Of a DNA stretch of 51,437 bases, positions 15,250 to 24,416 are shown in pieces (within the stretch, counting starts at the first letter, position 1; each line of letters begins with the position of its first letter). A program made the position numbers and the translations under genes. The stretch spans positions 1 to 51,437 of the forward strand of contig JBOHUC010000130.1 of assembly GCA_050733935.1 (NCBI GenBank), written 5' to 3'. The DNA comes from JBOHUC01 sp050733935 (lineage in GTDB: Bacteria > Eisenbacteria > RBG-16-71-46 > DASYSL01). The notes below the pieces were generated by a model. That model ran no database searches and was not told the DNA's origin. It saw nothing but the letters and a program-made list of their open reading frames with translations.

Positions 15250-17715
15250 ATGCGCGCGCTGCCCCCGTTCGTTCTTTGTCTCCCGTTCCGGTTCCGGCTT
15301 CCGCTCCCGCTCGCCAGCTTCGCGATGGTCGCCGTGCTCGGCGCGCTCGCCTCGCTCGTTGCCCCGGCGGCGGGTGTCCCGATCCGCGACCTCCACCAGA
15401 ACACCACGAGCGGCGTGCCGCAGAACCCCTACGCGGTGGGAACGACCGTCACGGTGACGGGGGTCGTGATCTCGCCGGACGGGATCTTCAGCCCGACGAA
15501 CAACGAGGTGCAGGTGCGGGATACGACCGGGGCCATCACGGTCTTCCGGTCGGGCGGCGTCGGGACGTACGACTACGATCTCGGGGACAGCGTCACGGTG
15601 ACCGGCCAGATCGCCCACTTCAACGGGCTCACCGAGATCTCGAACGCGACCCTGGACACGAAGCACTCGACCGGGAACTTCGGCCTCCTCGACCCGATCG
15701 TCCTCACCTGCAAGCAGGTCCGGGACTCGACGTTCGATTTCAACACGTTCCGGGAGGACCGGGAGAGCCAGCTCATCCGGATCAACAACGTGACGGTGAC
15801 CTCGGGCATCTGGCCTGCGGTCTGCGGCGGGGCGAACGTCTCGCTCGTCATCACCGACGCCACGGCGAACCTGACGCTCTTCATCGACCGCGACTCGCCC
15901 GTCTGCGGCTCGCCGAACCCGAGCGGCCCGTTCGACGTGATCGGCATCCTCTCCCAGTTCGACAACACGGCGCCGTTCGTCACCGGCTACGAGCTCAAGC
16001 CGCGGTTCATCTCGGATGTGATGCCGCTCACCCCGGGCCCGAACTTCATCGGCATCCCGCAGGCGGTGAACGTGGACTCGGTCTCGGCCGACATCACGTG
16101 GGAGACGGATACCCCCTCGACCGGCATCGTCGAATACGGCCTCACGACCGCGTATGGCTCGCTCGCCGGCGATTCGACCGCCGTCGCCGAGCACACGATT
16201 CACCTCGCCGGGCTCACCCCGAACCGGCTCTATCACTTCCGCGTCGTCTCCTGCGACGGCGAAGGCTGCCGGCAGAGCGGTGACTTCACGTTCGTGACTC
16301 CATCGAGCGTCCCGGGGCAGCTCAACGTGTACTTCAACACGAGCGTGGACGCCTCGCTCGCGAATCCCGACGTCGCAAGCGGGGACGTGGACCTCCAGCA
16401 GCGGGTCATCGACTTCATCAACCGGGCGACGTTCTCGCTCGACTGCGCGTTCTATTCGTTCAACGCCCCGCCCGTGACCGACGCCCTGATCGCCAAGTGG
16501 AATGCCGGCGTGAAGATCCGGCTCGTCATGGACGCCGAGAACAGCCAGGCCCAGGCCGACCGCCTCAGGGCGATCGGGGTTCCGGTCATCACGAGCACGT
16601 ACGGCGGCAATCACTCCTCGGGCGGCATCATGCACCACAAGTTCTGCATCGTGGACGGGCGTGACGCCAACACGGGGAACGACTGGCTGTGGACGGGCTC
16701 GACGAACACGACCACAGCCCAGCTCCTGACCGACCCCAACAACAGCCTCGAGATCCAGGACTTCGGCGTCGCGCAGGCGTACGGGGTCGAGTTCAATGAA
16801 ATGTGGGGCTCGAGCACCGACACTCCGGAAGCGGCGCTCTCGAAGATGGGGAACCGGAAGACCGACAACTCGCCGCACTTCCTGACCGTGAACGGCATCC
16901 CGGTCGAGATCTATTTTGCGCCCTCGGACGCCGTCGAGTCGAAGTACGTGAACTACGTGAACACGGCGAACTACGGGATTTCGTTCTCGATCCTCGCCTT
17001 CACGAGCGACCCGATCGCAGACGCGATGCGCGCGCGGTACAGCGCGATCCCGGGCTTCTATGTGCGGGGCGTGTTCGACAACGGGAACGCGAACGGCACC
17101 GGCAGCGAGTATCCGGAGATGAAGGGCCTTGGCGGCGGCTCGCCCTGGGTGCCCGCGGCCGACGTCTTTACCGACACTGAGCCGGGGATCCACCACCACA
17201 AGTACATGATCATCGACGAGGGGCGGACGGCGAGCGACCCGATCCTCATCACGGGCTCGTACAACTGGTCGAACTCGGCGAACACGATCAACGACGAGAA
17301 CTCGATCATCTTCCACGATCAAAGGATCGCGAATCTCTTCGTGCAGGAGTTCAAGGCCCGCTACGCGGCGGCCGGCGGCGCGGCGAACTTCCCGGTCGGT
17401 GTCCCGGCGGGACCGCTGTCGGGCTTCGCGTTCGCGGCGCCGTACCCGAACCCGAGCACGGGCCGGAGCGCGGTCACGTTCTCGGTGACCGTGCCGTCGA
17501 ACGCGCCCGCAGGAGCACGCGTCGCGGTCAAGCTTTACTCGGTCGCGGGGCGCGCGCTCCGCACGCTGCACGAAGGCCCGGCCACGCCGGGTGAGGTGCG
17601 GGCGAGCTGGGACGGCCTCGATGACGTCGGGCGCACCGTTCCGCCGGGAATCTATCTCGCGCGCGCGACAGTCGCCGGGGCACACCTCGACCGGAAGCTC
17701 GTCGTCATCGAATAG
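15250..17715 (+). CDS. secreted phospholipase-D-fold (nuclease-like) protein with OB-fold, FN3 and sorting domains
   Basis: 821 residues; ATG 15250 has GGAGGA upstream at five bases. Signal peptide to about residue 42. Residues about 45-250 are OB-fold-like (VQVRDTTGAITVF, GDSVTVTGQIAHFNG). Residues about 262-345 form an FN3-like module (VSADITWETDTPSTGIVEYG). Two HKD motifs follow, HHKFCIVD (H462, K464, D469) and HHKYMIID (H649, K651, D656), each trailed by GSTNTT or GSYNWSNSAN. The C-terminus (about 735-821) is a FlgD/type-IX-like domain ending KLVVIE. Two HKDs make a complete active site, so catalysis is likely. The OB-fold favours DNA/RNA over lipid as substrate, but this is inference. 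It faces a convergent gene. Confidence 0.82.
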   Translation: MRALPPFVLCLPFRFRLPLPLASFAMVAVLGALASLVAPAAGVPIRDLHQNTTSGVPQNPYAVGTTVTVTGVVISPDGIFSPTNNEVQVRDTTGAITVFRSGGVGTYDYDLGDSVTVTGQIAHFNGLTEISNATLDTKHSTGNFGLLDPIVLTCKQVRDSTFDFNTFREDRESQLIRINNVTVTSGIWPAVCGGANVSLVITDATANLTLFIDRDSPVCGSPNPSGPFDVIGILSQFDNTAPFVTGYELKPRFISDVMPLTPGPNFIGIPQAVNVDSVSADITWETDTPSTGIVEYGLTTAYGSLAGDSTAVAEHTIHLAGLTPNRLYHFRVVSCDGEGCRQSGDFTFVTPSSVPGQLNVYFNTSVDASLANPDVASGDVDLQQRVIDFINRATFSLDCAFYSFNAPPVTDALIAKWNAGVKIRLVMDAENSQAQADRLRAIGVPVITSTYGGNHSSGGIMHHKFCIVDGRDANTGNDWLWTGSTNTTTAQLLTDPNNSLEIQDFGVAQAYGVEFNEMWGSSTDTPEAALSKMGNRKTDNSPHFLTVNGIPVEIYFAPSDAVESKYVNYVNTANYGISFSILAFTSDPIADAMRARYSAIPGFYVRGVFDNGNANGTGSEYPEMKGLGGGSPWVPAADVFTDTEPGIHHHKYMIIDEGRTASDPILITGSYNWSNSANTINDENSIIFHDQRIANLFVQEFKARYAAAGGAANFPVGVPAGPLSGFAFAAPYPNPSTGRSAVTFSVTVPSNAPAGARVAVKLYSVAGRALRTLHEGPATPGEVRASWDGLDDVGRTVPPGIYLARATVAGAHLDRKLVVIE

Positions 17716-17738
17716 TCCTCCCAAGCCGTCGTGATTGA

Positions 17739-17850
17739 CGGAGGGCGGAGCTCTCTCCGGCTCGGAGAACCGTCGGCTCGGCGAAACGCTGGAGGCTGCT
17801 ACGTGATCCGTGGCGAGCCTCCCACGAGCCGGAGAGAGCTCCGCCCTCCG
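17739..17850. repeat. 26-bp perfect inverted repeat, 60-base loop, between convergent genes
   Basis: The 26 bases at 17739-17764 (beginning CGGAGGGCGGAGCTC) are the exact reverse complement of 17825-17850. Inside the loop GGCTCG (17775-17780) pairs with CGAGCC (17814-17819). It lies between the stops of 17715 (+) and 17908 (-), a place for a bidirectional terminator, but no T-tract follows on either side. No second copy is seen in the window. Confidence 0.75.
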
Positions 17851-17907
17851 ACAAGGACGTCTGCACGCGTGCGCACGCTCTGACGTCATCCGGTCAGCAC
17901 TTCCCGG

Positions 17908-19914
17908 TCAGCGGAAACCCTCCAAGTCAGATTTCACGATCAAGAACTTCCCGCGCTCGATCTTCCCCGAGTCGCGGTCCTCGACCGCGAACAAATAGAG
18001 CCCGGACGCGGCGGCCTGTCCCTGCTGCGTGATCAGGTTCCACGCGAACGACGCCCCGGAGAGGGACGGAGGCGGCACGTCGATGTCGACGCTCGGATCG
18101 TACAGGCCGCGCGCGTTCGCACCGGTGTAGGTCGCCCCGTCGAACTCCGTCTCGTACACGAGATCCCCGGAGAGCGTGAAGATCTTGATCCGCGCACGCT
18201 GCGGGAGGTTCGCGAACCACAGATAGTGGTCGCGCACGAGACTTCCCGCGTCCCACGCCGCTTCGGCCTTGTAGGGATTCGGATAGACGGTCACGCCCTG
18301 TCGCTGACCGGGAGCGGGGTTCGGGACCGCGAGGAGCTTGTTCTCGTTGAATCCGGATTCGAGGCTTCGGATCTGCGGGTCGCCGGTGTCGAACGACGTG
18401 ACTGCGACGAACGTGCTGAACCCGTCCTTGAGCCCCCGGAGCGTGTGGCCGTACACGAGCGTGTCGCCATCGTCCAGGACCGGCTCCGGTAGCCTCAGCG
18501 CGTCGAGCCCCGTGTTGAACCCGCTCGTGTCGGCGATGTCGAACTGGGCGACGAGCGAGAGCGCGTTCCGATCGGCCCCCGCGTAGACGCGATACCCCTG
18601 GAAATCCATGCCGCCCGGGAGCGGGCTCGTGTCGTCCACCACGCGCTCGGGCACAGCGTCCCACAGGAGCTCGAGCGTGCCGTCTCCGGCGCGCACCCTC
18701 AGGTGCGGCGAGGGTGGCGGCGCCGGCAGCCGGTACTCCTGATCGAACGCGAACTGCGCGAAGTCGGCGTGCTCGAGGAGCAGGTCGTACGTGGCGGCGC
18801 CCACGAGGGCGAAATCGACGACGATCGTCGAGTCGGGCGGGAGCACCGGAAACGGTCCGACCGAGATGAGCTCGATCGGCGAGAGATTGGGCCCCACGCC
18901 CGCCCAGTACTGCGAGGGATCGTCGGCCCCGGGCTGCGCCATGAGCCCGTAGCGCTCGATGTCCTGGTCGCGCGTCGAATCGCCGGGCAGATAATTCCAG
19001 AAGCGCGTGTTCACGCTGAGGGTCTTGGGATCGGGGAGGAGCGTTCCCGCGCGCACGCCCAGGAACTTGCTCCCGACCCACGGCGGAACCGCTGCGTAGT
19101 CGCAGCTCACCGGATCCGGCTGCCCGGAAGCGTTGATCGTGCGGCAGAAGTGCTCGGCCACCATCGAGAGCGAATCCACCCAGGTCATGATCTTCTTGTA
19201 GTACCAGGAGCCCGCCGGGGCCGATCCCGAGGGCGGCCACCCTGGATACGCGTCCTTGTCGCCGCTCACGAGCTGCGTGTAGAGCCCAACGTAGGCGTCG
19301 CGCAGGGGGCGCCCCCGGTTCGTGATCTCGAAGTGGAGGACCACGAAGTCCTGGGCCGCGTCGAGCCCGAAGCCGTAGGTCTCGAGGCGCACGTCCACGT
19401 CGAGCGGCTCGTGGGCCTCGCCGTTGGCGCCGCTCGCCTCGCGCGCGGGCCGGTCGGTGAAGAGCGCGATGAAATCCTGATCGCTCACGGCCTCCGGGTC
19501 GTACACGCGCGAGGTGAGAAGCCGAGAGCGCTCGACGATCGGCCCCGGGAGCGGCGTGAACTCGGTCTCGGTGACCTGGTTCGAGCCCTGCGCGTTGTCG
19601 ACGACCGCGTGCGAGACGCGGTAGGCCTCGCCCGTGTCGCTCACGGCGAGCGCCCCGATCCAGATCCCGGCGCGCGACATGTGCTCGAAGCCTTCGCCGA
19701 GCGGGTATTCGAAGGACGGCGAGCGGGACGCGAAGTTGTTGCCGAAGAACCCGTAGTTCGTGAGCGTGAGCCCGACCAGGTTTTGGTTCGTGATCTTCGC
19801 CTGGTAACGGACGTCCTGCGCGGCGGCGTCTTTGCCCGGGATCAGGAGCAGGCCGAGCACGCACACGATGCCCGCCGCGATCGCAGTGCCGGGGAGAACG
19901 CGACGAGGGCTCAA
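17908..19914 (-). CDS. secreted protein with FlgD/type-IX-like C-terminal domain, paralogue of the 9199 gene
   Basis: 668 residues. I place the start at TTG 19914, overlapping the upstream stop as TTGA, because it opens directly into a signal peptide (AIAAGIVCVLGLLLIPG, ending DAAAQ); longer frames read the neighbour out of frame. The mature start LTNYGFFGNNFASRSPSFEY nearly repeats the block in the 9199-11304 product, and the two align across the whole length (WYYKKIM/WYNKKLM, LVRDHYLWFANLP, FTLSGDLVYE, GKFLIVKSD). The sorting-type domain covers the last 130 residues. No catalytic motif; probably surface or secreted. Coupled to the upstream gene 19911-21464. Confidence 0.72.
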   Translation of the reverse strand: MSPRRVLPGTAIAAGIVCVLGLLLIPGKDAAAQDVRYQAKITNQNLVGLTLTNYGFFGNNFASRSPSFEYPLGEGFEHMSRAGIWIGALAVSDTGEAYRVSHAVVDNAQGSNQVTETEFTPLPGPIVERSRLLTSRVYDPEAVSDQDFIALFTDRPAREASGANGEAHEPLDVDVRLETYGFGLDAAQDFVVLHFEITNRGRPLRDAYVGLYTQLVSGDKDAYPGWPPSGSAPAGSWYYKKIMTWVDSLSMVAEHFCRTINASGQPDPVSCDYAAVPPWVGSKFLGVRAGTLLPDPKTLSVNTRFWNYLPGDSTRDQDIERYGLMAQPGADDPSQYWAGVGPNLSPIELISVGPFPVLPPDSTIVVDFALVGAATYDLLLEHADFAQFAFDQEYRLPAPPPSPHLRVRAGDGTLELLWDAVPERVVDDTSPLPGGMDFQGYRVYAGADRNALSLVAQFDIADTSGFNTGLDALRLPEPVLDDGDTLVYGHTLRGLKDGFSTFVAVTSFDTGDPQIRSLESGFNENKLLAVPNPAPGQRQGVTVYPNPYKAEAAWDAGSLVRDHYLWFANLPQRARIKIFTLSGDLVYETEFDGATYTGANARGLYDPSVDIDVPPPSLSGASFAWNLITQQGQAAASGLYLFAVEDRDSGKIERGKFLIVKSDLEGFR

Positions 19915-21464
19915 CGGTCGAGGACGACCACGCGCCGCACGACCTGGCGGGCTCCACTCGAGAGAACGGCCCAGTAGATGCCCGGGGCGAGGGCGCCGGC
20001 ATTCGTGCTCGCACCTGTGTCCCACGTCTCCGACTGGAACGTTCCGGTCGCGACGCCGTCCGCGATCACGCGCTGTCTCCGCCCGGCCGCGTCGAAGAGC
20101 GCGATGCGATAGGGCGATCCGCTTTCGAGCCGGAAGTCGAGACGTGCGCGCCCACGCGCCGGGTTCGGGTGCACGGCGAACGCGATGCCCGAAGGATCGA
20201 ACCCGGGCGGGAGCGGATCGACCGGGAGCACGAACGGCTCGATGAGCGCCTTGAGCGCGGTCACGGACGCGAGGCGATCTTCCCCCTGGCCTACGAGCAC
20301 GGCCACGCGCACGGTCTCCGTGTCGCCGGGAACCATCCGAAACGGACCGGAGGAGACTGCGAAGCGTCTGTCCGACGGAGCCGAATCGAGCCATCCGGTC
20401 CCGAGAACCGGATCGCCCGCGTACTGCAGGCGTGTGGGGAACGTGGTCGTCGGATCGATGATCAGGGATCCATCGACCGCTCGACCGAGCATCAAGTTCC
20501 GCGCTTCGGTCAGATTCTGGGGGTCCTCTCCGTTCACGTACATGCGAAACGCGGTCATACCGAGCGGCGGTCCGCCGCCGACCGGCCGAGGACCTTCGAG
20601 AAGCGCCAGGCCGACCGCCGGAGGATTCGCTCCGTAGATCCCGTCGTTGTTCGTGCTGTTGTAGCAGTAACCGAGGTCGAGCGCCGGATCGCAGCCCACG
20701 AGGTCATCGGTGAACTGTCCCAGGTCCGGATCGACCCACAGTGCTACGTAGGCGCTGTCGAGCGTGTTCACGCCCTTGTTGATGAGCCTGTTATCGAGAT
20801 AGAGGCCGTAGCCGAACGGGCCGTTCCCGGCCGTGCCCGACGCGAGAAGCTGCACTTCGAGCCCGAGCGGAGGAGTGTGGCCGAGGTTGTTCGTGTGGGC
20901 AGTGGGGTCCGCGTCATTGAAGACCGTCCACGCGGTCTGGTCGCCTCGAACGAGCGGTTCCGTCCCGCCTGCCGACGTGGGCGCGCCCTGAGGAACGGCG
21001 TTCGCCATCCAGTCCGCGTAGCCCGTGGTGTCGGACGAGGTCACGCGATAGACGCGGAACGACGGATTGTCGGGCTGGTACGTCCCGCCCGCCATCGGGC
21101 CTGGCACGAACTCGGTCGAGTACGCGGTCATCGCTGCGTGCACGTCGTCCCCGACGTTCGCGACCACCCAGAGTCCTGCCGCGAATACGACATACCGGCC
21201 GGAGCAGGTCGGGTACTCGAGGCCGGCGCTGCCGTTCTGCACGTCGAACGCGAACGACGCAAAATTCGTGAGCGTGAGCGAGAGCTGGTTGGGATCGAGG
21301 GGCATCTGGCTCGAGAGCGAGATGGACGGGCCTCCCGGGGAGGAGGCAGGCGCGACACGTGCGTTCAGTGCGGGAACGCGCTCGAAGTCGGATGGCAGCC
21401 CATTTGCCGGAGACCAAAGGGCAAGCGAAGCGAGGATGGACGAGAAAACCAGGGTGGGTCTCAT
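19911..21464 (-). CDS. secreted protein with C-terminal sorting-type domain
   Basis: 517 residues. Signal peptide of about 22 residues (ASLALWSPANG). The section LSLTLTNFASFAFDVQNGSAGLEYP is laid out like the TNYGFFGNN block of its downstream neighbour and of the 9199 product, so it may be a shorter member of the same family. A central part has YCYNSTNNDGIYG. The last 90 residues form a FlgD/type-IX-like domain (AVHPNPARGRARLDF, IALFDAAGRRQR, LAPGIYWAVLSSG, VVVLDR). A good promoter (21519-21547, minus) precedes it. It is translationally coupled to 17908-19914. Function unknown. Confidence 0.7.
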   Translation of the reverse strand: MRPTLVFSSILASLALWSPANGLPSDFERVPALNARVAPASSPGGPSISLSSQMPLDPNQLSLTLTNFASFAFDVQNGSAGLEYPTCSGRYVVFAAGLWVVANVGDDVHAAMTAYSTEFVPGPMAGGTYQPDNPSFRVYRVTSSDTTGYADWMANAVPQGAPTSAGGTEPLVRGDQTAWTVFNDADPTAHTNNLGHTPPLGLEVQLLASGTAGNGPFGYGLYLDNRLINKGVNTLDSAYVALWVDPDLGQFTDDLVGCDPALDLGYCYNSTNNDGIYGANPPAVGLALLEGPRPVGGGPPLGMTAFRMYVNGEDPQNLTEARNLMLGRAVDGSLIIDPTTTFPTRLQYAGDPVLGTGWLDSAPSDRRFAVSSGPFRMVPGDTETVRVAVLVGQGEDRLASVTALKALIEPFVLPVDPLPPGFDPSGIAFAVHPNPARGRARLDFRLESGSPYRIALFDAAGRRQRVIADGVATGTFQSETWDTGASTNAGALAPGIYWAVLSSGARQVVRRVVVLDR

Positions 21465-21518
21465 GGCGGAACCTCGGGAAATGAAAAAGTTTGAACCGCC
21501 TGAGGCGGTCGCGCATCC

Positions 21519-21547
21519 AGTGTAGGGGCGGTCGGGTTCTCCCGCAA
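21519..21547 (-). promoter_or_regulatory. promoter for the 21464 to 17908 operon
   Basis: On the minus strand TTGCGG (21542-21547) and TACACT (21519-21524) are 17 bases apart. The predicted transcript begins near 21512 and immediately forms the small hairpin ACCGCC-TCA-GGCGGT (21495-21509), followed by CAAACTTTTTC. This may be an early attenuator. GAGG eight bases before the ATG at 21464 is the ribosome binding site. Confidence 0.5.
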
Positions 21548-21690
21548 CGTGCGCCCTGGCTGCGCGCTTCCGGGTTCTCCCGGGCCGCCGGGCGGCGGTG
21601 CTAGACTCCCGGTGCCTCGAAGTCGATCCCGGCGTGGTCTCCGTTTACGTGTCGTCCGCCGGGAAGAATGCTCCGGAGGATTTCCGACCC

Positions 21691-24309
21691 ATGCGTCCCG
21701 AATCGTTCACCGTCAAAGTCCAGGAAGCGCTCGACCGCGCGCAGCGCCTCGCGCGCGATCGCGGCCATCAGGCGCTCGAGCCCGCGCACGTCGTCCTCGC
21801 CTTGCTCGAAGACGAGGAGGGTGTCGCGCGCGCCATCCTCGAGAAGCTCGGCGTCGAGCCGTCGCTTGTGATCTCGGACATGGAAGGTCTGGTGGATCGC
21901 CTGCCGCGCGTCGAAGGCGGCCGCGATTTGTACGCCTCGTCCGACCTCACGAAGCTCATGGATGCGGCCGACAAGGAGCGCGAGCGGCTCAAGGACGACT
22001 ACATCTCGGTCGAGCACGTGCTGCTCGCCGCGACCGGGATCAGTGACGGTGGGAAGGCGCTCGTCCGCCGTGGCGTCACGCGCGACCGCGTGCTTTCGGC
22101 TTTGAAGGACGTGCGCGGCGGGCAGCGCGTTTCGGACGCGAATCCCGAAGACAAGTACCAGGCGCTCCTGCGCTACGGTCGCGATCTCACCGCACTCGCT
22201 CGCCAGGGCAAGCTCGATCCGGTCATCGGCCGGGACGAGGAGATCCGGCGTGTCATTCAGGTGCTCTCGCGCAGGACGAAGAACAACCCGGTCCTGATCG
22301 GCGAGCCGGGCGTCGGGAAAACCGCGATCGCGGAAGGTCTTGCGCAGCGCATCGTCTCGGGTGACGTGCCGGAGGGACTCAAGGACAAGCGCGTGGTCAC
22401 GCTCGATCTCGGCGCGCTCATTGCCGGGGCCAAGTTCCGCGGCGAGTTCGAGGACCGGTTGAAGGCTGTGCTCAAAGAAGTCATCGGGGCCGAAGGCCAG
22501 GTCATTCTCTTCATCGACGAGCTCCATACGCTGGTCGGTGCGGGCGCGGCCGAGGGCTCGATGGACGCGTCCAATCTCCTGAAGCCCGCACTCGCCCGTG
22601 GGGAGCTCCACTGCATCGGTGCCACGACACTCGACGAGTACCGGAAGCACATCGAGAAGGATGCCGCCCTCGAGCGGCGCTTCCAGCCCGTGTTCGTGGG
22701 CGAGCCGTCGGTCGAGGACACGATCTCGATCCTGCGCGGGTTGCGCGAGCGTTACGAGGTCCATCACGGGATTCGCATCAAGGACGAAGCGCTCGTCTCC
22801 GCGGCCGTCCTGTCGTCGCGCTACATCTCGGACCGGCAGCTTCCGGACAAGGCGATCGACCTCGTGGACGAGGCCGCCTCACGGCTCCGCATGGAGATGG
22901 ACTCGCTTCCGACCGAGCTCGACGAACTCGAGCGCCGCGTGCGCCAGCTCGAGGTCGAGCGCGAAGCATTGAAGCGCGAGAGCGACAATGCGAGCCAGGA
23001 ACGGCTCCGCCGGCTCGTGGACGAGCTCGCCCAGCTCCAGATGCAGCGCGAGAAGCTGCGTGCGCAGTGGGAGAAGGAGCGCACGATCGTGCTCAAGATC
23101 CGCGAGCTCAAGGAAAAACAGGAAGAAGCACTGGTCGAGGAGCAGCAGGCCGAGCGGAAGGGCGACCTCGCGAAGGTGGCCGAGATCCGCTACGGACGGC
23201 GACCCGAGCTCGAGCAAAAGCTCACGGCCGAGCGCGAAAAGCTCGAAGCCGCGCACCAGGGGGGCGTCCGGCTCGTCAAGGAAGAGGTCGACGAGGAGGA
23301 CATCGCGGAAGTCGTGGCGCGCTGGACCGGAATTCCCGTGTCGCGCCTCATGGAGGGCGAGATTCAGAAGCTCATCCGCATGGAGGAGCGTCTGCACATG
23401 CGCGTGGTCGGCCAGGACGAAGCCGTGCGCGCGGTCTCCGAGGCCGTTCGCCGCGCGCGCGCCGGACTTCAGGATCCGAACCGCCCGCTCGGGTCGTTCC
23501 TGTTCCTGGGTCCGACCGGTGTCGGCAAGACCGAGCTCGCGCGGGCTCTCGCCGAGTTCCTGTTCGACGACGAGCGCGCGATGGTGCGGATCGACATGTC
23601 CGAGTACCAGGAGAAGCACACGGTTGCACGACTCGTCGGCGCGCCTCCGGGCTACGTCGGGTATGAAGAGGGCGGCTCGCTCACCGAGGCCGTGCGCCGG
23701 CGCCCGTATTGCGTGGTGCTGTTCGACGAGGTCGAGAAGGCGCATTCGGACGTGTTGAACGTCCTGCTCCAGCTCCTCGACGACGGGCGGCTCACGGACG
23801 GGCAGGGGCGCACGGTGGACTTCAAGAATGCGCTCGTCATCATGACGTCGAACCTGGGGTCGGATGCGGTCCGCGAGCTCGCGGACGACCGCGAGGCGAT
23901 GGTCCGCGCCGTGCAGGAGGCGCTGCGCGCGCACTTCCGTCCGGAGCTCCTGAACCGGATCGACGAGGTCGTGATCTTCGAGGCGCTCGATCTCGAGCAC
24001 ACGAAGGCGATCGTCCGGATTCAGCTTTCGAAGCTCCAGAAGATGACCGCGGAGCGGGGCGTCACGCTCGAGGCGACCGATCGCGCGGTCGAGGCGATCG
24101 CGCGCGAGGGCTACGATCCGGCGTACGGGGCGCGGCCGCTCAAGCGCACGCTCCAGAAGGAGATCCAGAACCCGTTGGCACTCAAGATGCTCCAGGGCAC
24201 GTTCAAGCCGGGCACGAAGGTGCGCGTCGACTACAAGGACCGCGAGTTCGTGTTCGAGGCGGTGCCGGCCGAGCCGCCGGGGGTTGCGGCGACTCCGGCG
24301 CGGGCCTAG
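21691..24309 (+). CDS. clpB: ATP-dependent disaggregase ClpB
   Basis: Hexameric AAA+ chaperone that, with DnaK, pulls proteins out of aggregates. 872 residues, typical. Clp N-domain 1-145, first AAA+ with Walker A GEPGVGKT (204-211) and Walker B VILFIDE, long coiled-coil middle domain about 400-530, second AAA+ with Walker A GPTGVGKT (about 607-614), pore loop GYVGYEEGG, and C-terminal D2-small domain. The middle domain separates it from ClpA/ClpC. Start: ATG 21691 with GGAGGA about ten bases upstream; a GTG at 21598 lies in a GC-rich hairpin. A -10-like TAGACT sits at 21602-21607 without a clear -35. I see no CIRCE element. Confidence 0.96.
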   Translation: MRPESFTVKVQEALDRAQRLARDRGHQALEPAHVVLALLEDEEGVARAILEKLGVEPSLVISDMEGLVDRLPRVEGGRDLYASSDLTKLMDAADKERERLKDDYISVEHVLLAATGISDGGKALVRRGVTRDRVLSALKDVRGGQRVSDANPEDKYQALLRYGRDLTALARQGKLDPVIGRDEEIRRVIQVLSRRTKNNPVLIGEPGVGKTAIAEGLAQRIVSGDVPEGLKDKRVVTLDLGALIAGAKFRGEFEDRLKAVLKEVIGAEGQVILFIDELHTLVGAGAAEGSMDASNLLKPALARGELHCIGATTLDEYRKHIEKDAALERRFQPVFVGEPSVEDTISILRGLRERYEVHHGIRIKDEALVSAAVLSSRYISDRQLPDKAIDLVDEAASRLRMEMDSLPTELDELERRVRQLEVEREALKRESDNASQERLRRLVDELAQLQMQREKLRAQWEKERTIVLKIRELKEKQEEALVEEQQAERKGDLAKVAEIRYGRRPELEQKLTAEREKLEAAHQGGVRLVKEEVDEEDIAEVVARWTGIPVSRLMEGEIQKLIRMEERLHMRVVGQDEAVRAVSEAVRRARAGLQDPNRPLGSFLFLGPTGVGKTELARALAEFLFDDERAMVRIDMSEYQEKHTVARLVGAPPGYVGYEEGGSLTEAVRRRPYCVVLFDEVEKAHSDVLNVLLQLLDDGRLTDGQGRTVDFKNALVIMTSNLGSDAVRELADDREAMVRAVQEALRAHFRPELLNRIDEVVIFEALDLEHTKAIVRIQLSKLQKMTAERGVTLEATDRAVEAIAREGYDPAYGARPLKRTLQKEIQNPLALKMLQGTFKPGTKVRVDYKDREFVFEAVPAEPPGVAATPARA

Positions 24310-24319
24310 AAACACGGCC

Positions 24320-24349
24320 TTGAAGGACCCTTGAGGTGAGTTCTAGACT
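24320..24349 (+). promoter_or_regulatory. promoter for the 24417 lipoprotein gene
   Basis: TTGAAG (24320-24325), 18 bases, TAGACT (24344-24349). It starts within 11 bases of the clpB stop and points at 24417. The predicted start of transcription falls in the hairpin described next, so termination of clpB and initiation of the next gene would be interleaved. Confidence 0.4.
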
Positions 24350-24351
24350 TT

Positions 24352-24374
24352 GAGCCCCGGGATTTCCGGGGCTC
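24352..24374 (+). terminator. hairpin after clpB, probable terminator
   Basis: GAGCCCCGG pairs with CCGGGGCTC around GATTT (9-bp perfect stem), followed by TTCCATTCC, a weak U-rich tail. Confidence 0.5.
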
Positions 24375-24416
24375 TTCCATTCCTCCAGACCCACCGGCCC
24401 TCGCCCGAGGCTCGTC

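Noticed and set aside
17739..17850. Insertion sequence or transposon ends
   Set aside because: No transposase, no flanking target duplication, and only 112 bases in total.
15097..17889. 930-codon open frame antisense to the PLD-like gene
   Set aside because: Same cause; low-complexity Arg/Asp/Val protein, no start signal, and the opposite strand has complete HKD motifs.
21550..21607. Heat-shock (sigma-32 or CIRCE) control of clpB
   Set aside because: No GAGTGCTAA-type inverted repeat and no recognisable CTTGAA/CCCAT pair; only a -10-like TAGACT and a GC-rich hairpin.
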